From contig NZ_SSXX01000005.1 of the NCBI RefSeq assembly GCF_009469615.1, forward strand, positions 186,001 to 250,000: a DNA stretch of 64,000 bases, read 5' to 3'. This DNA is from Dechloromonas sp. H13. GTDB lineage: Bacteria > Pseudomonadota > Gammaproteobacteria > Burkholderiales > Rhodocyclaceae. A model generated the notes under the pieces. That model was given only the letters and a program-made list of their open reading frames with translations. It was not told the DNA's origin and did no database searches. Position 1 is the first letter of the stretch. Each line of letters begins with the position of its first letter. Position numbers and translations under genes: made by a program. Shown here piece after piece: positions 60,939 through 64,000 of this stretch.

Positions 60939-62275
60939 GCGTCGGAACACTGGGCCTGCTTTACACGGCCGCCACCTTTGGCTTTCTGTTCTCGGGGATG
61001 CCGATCGCCTTCGCCGTCGGTTCGGTCGCCCTGATTTTCATGTTCTTCTTCATGCCGGCAGCACAGCTCTCCATCGTTGCCGAAACCATCTTTTCGGAAC
61101 TGAACAGCTTCACGCTGCTGACCATTCCGCTGTTCATCATGATGGGGGCGGCGATCGGCAAGTCGCGCGCCGGCTCGGATCTGTACAACTCGCTGAACCG
61201 CTGGCTGTACAAGGTGCCGGGCGGCCTCTGCCTGGCCAACACGCTGGCCTGCTCGGTGTTCGCCGCGATGTGCGGCTCGTCGCCGGCGACCTGCTCGGCG
61301 ATCGGCTCCTCGGGCATTCCGGAAATGCGCAAGCGCGGCTATTCCGAACGCCTGGCGACCGGCCTGATCGCCGCCGGCGGCACGCTGGGCATCCTGATTC
61401 CGCCGTCCCTGACGCTGATCCTCTACGGCCTGGCCACCGAGCAGTCGATCGGCAAGCTGTTCATGGCCGGCGTCGGCCCCGGGTTGCTGCTGACCGCGCT
61501 GTTCTCGATCTGGGTGATGTACAAGTCCTGGGCCGAAAAGAACGAGAAAATCAGCTCGAGCCGGACAACCGCTCGCCCCCTGCCGGCCGAGGAGTCGTAC
61601 AGCTGGAAGGAACGCCTGGAGACCCTGCCCCGCCTGGCGCCCTTCCTCGGCCTGATCGTCATCGTCATGGTCGCCCTATATGGCGGCTGGGCGACGCCGT
61701 CGGAAGTGGCCGGCATCGGCGCCTTCGGCGCGCTGCTGATGGTGATGACCATCTACGGTTGCTGGCGCTGGAGCGACCTCAAGGTCATCCTCTCCGGCAC
61801 CGCCCGCGAGTCGTCGATGATCATGCTGATCATCGCCATGTCTTTCCTCTATACCTACGTGATGAGCTACCTGCACATCACCCAGTCGGCCGCCGCCTGG
61901 ATGATTTCGCTGGAAATGACCAAGTGGGAGTTCTTCTTCTGGGTCAACATCCTGCTCATCGTCCTCGGCTTCTTCCTGCCGCCGGTGGCGATCATCCTGA
62001 TGGTCACGCCGATCATCCTGCCGGCCATGAAGGCGCTCGGCTTCGACCTGATCTGGTTCGGCGTGATCATGACCATCCTGATGGAAATGGGCCTCATCCA
62101 CCCGCCGGTCGGCCTCAACCTGTTCGTGATCAGCGGCATCGCGCCCGACATCAAGCTCAAGGAAATCATGTGGGGTACCGTCCCCTTCCTGCTGCTGATG
62201 GTGCTCGGCATCGTGCTGCTGTGTTTCTTCCCGGAAATCGCCACCTGGCTGCCATCGCAGTACAGCGGTGCCTGA
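60935..62275 (+). CDS. dctM: TRAP transporter large membrane subunit, DctM family
   Basis: This 446-residue Na+-driven permease subunit has about twelve hydrophobic segments and family blocks FTLLTIPLFIMMGAAIGKS, ACSVFAAMCGSSPATCSAIG and MGLIHPPVGLNLFVISGIAPDI. ATG 60935 is chosen for its overlap with dctQ and its GGAGAG site. mdcA starts 18 bp after the stop. Confidence 0.93.
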   Translation: MSVGTLGLLYTAATFGFLFSGMPIAFAVGSVALIFMFFFMPAAQLSIVAETIFSELNSFTLLTIPLFIMMGAAIGKSRAGSDLYNSLNRWLYKVPGGLCLANTLACSVFAAMCGSSPATCSAIGSSGIPEMRKRGYSERLATGLIAAGGTLGILIPPSLTLILYGLATEQSIGKLFMAGVGPGLLLTALFSIWVMYKSWAEKNEKISSSRTTARPLPAEESYSWKERLETLPRLAPFLGLIVIVMVALYGGWATPSEVAGIGAFGALLMVMTIYGCWRWSDLKVILSGTARESSMIMLIIAMSFLYTYVMSYLHITQSAAAWMISLEMTKWEFFFWVNILLIVLGFFLPPVAIILMVTPIILPAMKALGFDLIWFGVIMTILMEMGLIHPPVGLNLFVISGIAPDIKLKEIMWGTVPFLLLMVLGIVLLCFFPEIATWLPSQYSGA

Positions 62276-62293
62276 TTGGGCGGAAGGACGACC

Positions 62294-63946
62294 ATGAACG
62301 CACCCCTCTCCCGTCAGTGGGATACCCTGCGCCAGAGCCGAAACCGCCGTCTCGAACGGGCGGCGAGCCTCGGTTTTGGCAGGGAAATCCCGGTCGACCG
62401 CACCATCGACCTGCTCGAAGCCGTGATCCAGCCGGGCGACCGTGTCTGTCTCGAAGGCAACAACCAGAAGCAGGCCGATTTCCTCGCCGAGTCGCTGGCT
62501 GACTGCGACCCGGCGCGTCTCCATCACCTCAGTCTGGTCCAGTCAGTCCTGGCTCTCCCGAGCCATGTGGACCTTTTCGAGCGCGGCCTGGCAAACCGCC
62601 TCGACTTTTCTTTCTCCGGCCCGCAGGGCGCCCGGGTGGCGAAACTCGTGCAGGAACAGCGGATCGAGATCGGCGCGATCCACACCTATCTCGAACTGTT
62701 CGGCCGCTACTTCCTCGACCTGACGCCCAGCGTCGCGCTGATCGCGGCGCAGGCGGCGGATGCCGCCGGCAACCTCTACCTCGGCCCGAACACCGAGGAC
62801 ACGCCGGCTATCGTCGAAGCCACCGCCTTCAAGGGCGGTATCGTCATCGCCCAGGTCAATGAGCGCCTGGAAAAGCTGCCGCGTGTCGACGTGCCGGCCG
62901 ACTGGGTCGATTTCACCGTCCTCGCCCCGAAGCCCAACTACATCGAGCCGCTATTTACCCGCGACCCGGCGCAGATCACCGAGGTCCAGGTGTTGATGGC
63001 GATGATGGCGATCAAGGGCATCTACGCCGAGTACGGCGTCAAGCGCCTCAACCACGGCATCGGCTTCGACACTGCGGCGATCGAGCTGCTGCTGCCGACC
63101 TACGCCGCCGACCTCGGCCTGAAGGGCAAGATCGCCACCCACTGGGCGCTCAATCCGCACCCGACGCTGATCCCGGCCATCGAATCGGGCTTCGTCGAAT
63201 CGGTGCACTGCTTCGGCTCGGAAGTGGGGATGGACAATTATGTCGCCGCCCGCTCGGACGTCTTCTTCATCGGCGCCGACGGCAGCATGCGCTCGAACCG
63301 GGCCTTCAGCCAGACCGCCGGCCTCTACGCCTGCGACATGTTCATCGGCTCGACGCTGCAGATGGACCTGGCCGGCAACAGTTCGACGGCGACGCTGGGC
63401 CGCATCACCGGTTTCGGCGGCGCCCCGAACATGGGCTCCGACCCGCACGGCCGCCGCCATGCCAGCCCGGCCTGGCTGAAGGCCGGGCGCGAGGCCTACG
63501 GGCCGAACGCCACGCGCGGCCGCAAGCTGGTCGTCCAGATGGTGGAGACCTTCCGCGAGCACATGGCGCCGGTCTTCGTCGAGGAGCTCGACGCCTGGCA
63601 ACTGCAGAAAGTCATGGGCGCCGACTTGCCGCCGATCATGATCTACGGCGACGACGTCAGCCATATCGTGACCGAGGAAGGCATCGCCAACCTGCTGCTC
63701 TGCCGTTCTCCGGAAGAGCGCGAGCAGGCGATCCGCGGCGTCGCCGGCTTCACGCCGGTCGGCCGCGCCCGTGACATCCGCGCGGTCGAGAATCTGCGCG
63801 ACCGTGGCGTCATCCGCCGCGCCGAAGACCTCGGCATCGATCCGCGTCAGGCCTCGCGCGACCTGCTCGCCGCCCGTTCCGTGAAGGATCTGGTGCGCTG
63901 GTCGGGCGGCCTCTACGCCCCGCCTTCCCGCTTCCGCAATTGGTGA
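62294..63946 (+). CDS. mdcA: Malonate decarboxylase alpha subunit (acetyl-S-ACP:malonate ACP transferase)
   Basis: MdcA moves the acyl carrier protein thiol from acetyl to malonate, making malonyl-S-ACP for decarboxylation. The 550-residue product has family blocks RNRRLERAASLGFGREIPVD, CLEGNNQKQADFLAESL and DVFFIGADGSMRSNRAFSQTAGLYACD. Start ATG 62294 (MNAPLSRQWDTL) follows GGAAGG. It follows the TRAP genes and precedes mdcC. Confidence 0.95.
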   Translation: MNAPLSRQWDTLRQSRNRRLERAASLGFGREIPVDRTIDLLEAVIQPGDRVCLEGNNQKQADFLAESLADCDPARLHHLSLVQSVLALPSHVDLFERGLANRLDFSFSGPQGARVAKLVQEQRIEIGAIHTYLELFGRYFLDLTPSVALIAAQAADAAGNLYLGPNTEDTPAIVEATAFKGGIVIAQVNERLEKLPRVDVPADWVDFTVLAPKPNYIEPLFTRDPAQITEVQVLMAMMAIKGIYAEYGVKRLNHGIGFDTAAIELLLPTYAADLGLKGKIATHWALNPHPTLIPAIESGFVESVHCFGSEVGMDNYVAARSDVFFIGADGSMRSNRAFSQTAGLYACDMFIGSTLQMDLAGNSSTATLGRITGFGGAPNMGSDPHGRRHASPAWLKAGREAYGPNATRGRKLVVQMVETFREHMAPVFVEELDAWQLQKVMGADLPPIMIYGDDVSHIVTEEGIANLLLCRSPEEREQAIRGVAGFTPVGRARDIRAVENLRDRGVIRRAEDLGIDPRQASRDLLAARSVKDLVRWSGGLYAPPSRFRNW

Positions 63947-63951
63947 TCGCC

Positions 63952-64000
63952 ATGGAAACCCTGGACTTTCGTTTCGACTCAAAACCGGCCGGTAGCGCCG
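63952..64000 (+). CDS. mdcC: Malonate decarboxylase acyl carrier protein (delta subunit), 5' end only
   Basis: The frame METLDFRFDSKPAGSA begins 5 bp after mdcA and runs off the window. The start METL-F-F is the usual MdcC N-terminus, and mdcC normally follows mdcA or mdcB. Only 16 residues are visible, so the call rests largely on gene order. Confidence 0.65.
   Translation, partial: METLDFRFDSKPAGSA

Overview
The window is a 64 kb, high-GC (roughly 65 percent by eye) stretch of ordinary bacterial chromosome with dense, short-spaced and often ATGA-overlapping genes. The gene content and order (mnmG-rsmG-parA-parB-atpIBEFHAGDC, zapB-like-zapA-ssrS, DUF1631, the permuted tmRNA gene, LivM-LivG fusion) point to a betaproteobacterium, most likely Rhodocyclales of the Dechloromonas/Azonexus type. 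This assignment is inferred from protein style and synteny, not from a database search. No prophage, insertion sequence, CRISPR array or complete tRNA gene was seen.

Layout: 1-1386 is the 3' part of ptsI. 1580-5265 is a probable copper-uptake cassette: an OprC/NosA-like TonB-dependent receptor, a Crp/Fnr-type regulator and a TonB protein. 5348-5640 holds a circularly permuted (two-piece) tmRNA gene with its promoter. 5726-7424 carries a 33-residue membrane protein, a small hypothetical gene, a BamE/OmlA-like lipoprotein and ribE. 7550-13536 is a branched-chain amino-acid-type ABC system with two tandem, gap-free paralogous binding proteins, LivH, a LivM-LivG fusion and LivF. 13584-15470 is a FecR/DUF6600 protein. 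15694-19815 is mnmG-rsmG-parA-parB, followed by the complete F-type ATP synthase operon (19935-26799), which ends in a strong terminator.

26871-34713 is all on the minus strand: ubiJ, ubiE, a DUF971 protein, a PilZ-like protein, a HIT protein and a 1291-residue FAD/Fe-S oxidoreductase. 34805-41628 includes a YqaA-like protein, ilvA, and a translationally coupled sulfur cluster (sulfate-binding protein, degenerate EAL protein, cysK, PatB-type C-S lyase). The sulfate-binding gene has a leader hairpin that covers its own ribosome binding site. 41643-52133 contains a lytic transglycosylase, a DUF1631 protein, an NDUFA9-like reductase, cca, small membrane proteins, a hydrolase and selO. 52196-56215 is a cobalamin uptake operon (btuD, btuC, btuB on the minus strand) behind a clear B12 riboswitch. 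56345-58396 is zapB-like, zapA, 6S RNA, an EVE protein and a TauE/SafE permease. 58403-64000 is a malonate module: a GntR/FCD regulator diverging from a TRAP transporter and the start of the malonate decarboxylase operon (mdcA, start of mdcC).

The observations most worth a second look are the permuted tmRNA with a spacer of only about 4 nt, the leader hairpin and dead EAL protein in the sulfur cluster, the copper receptor with an OprC-type CxxxM/HxM ligand set beside its own regulator and TonB, and a 10-base sequence (TGCGGTCGAC) that recurs at least 13 times and is often followed by a GAAA/CAAAA tract.
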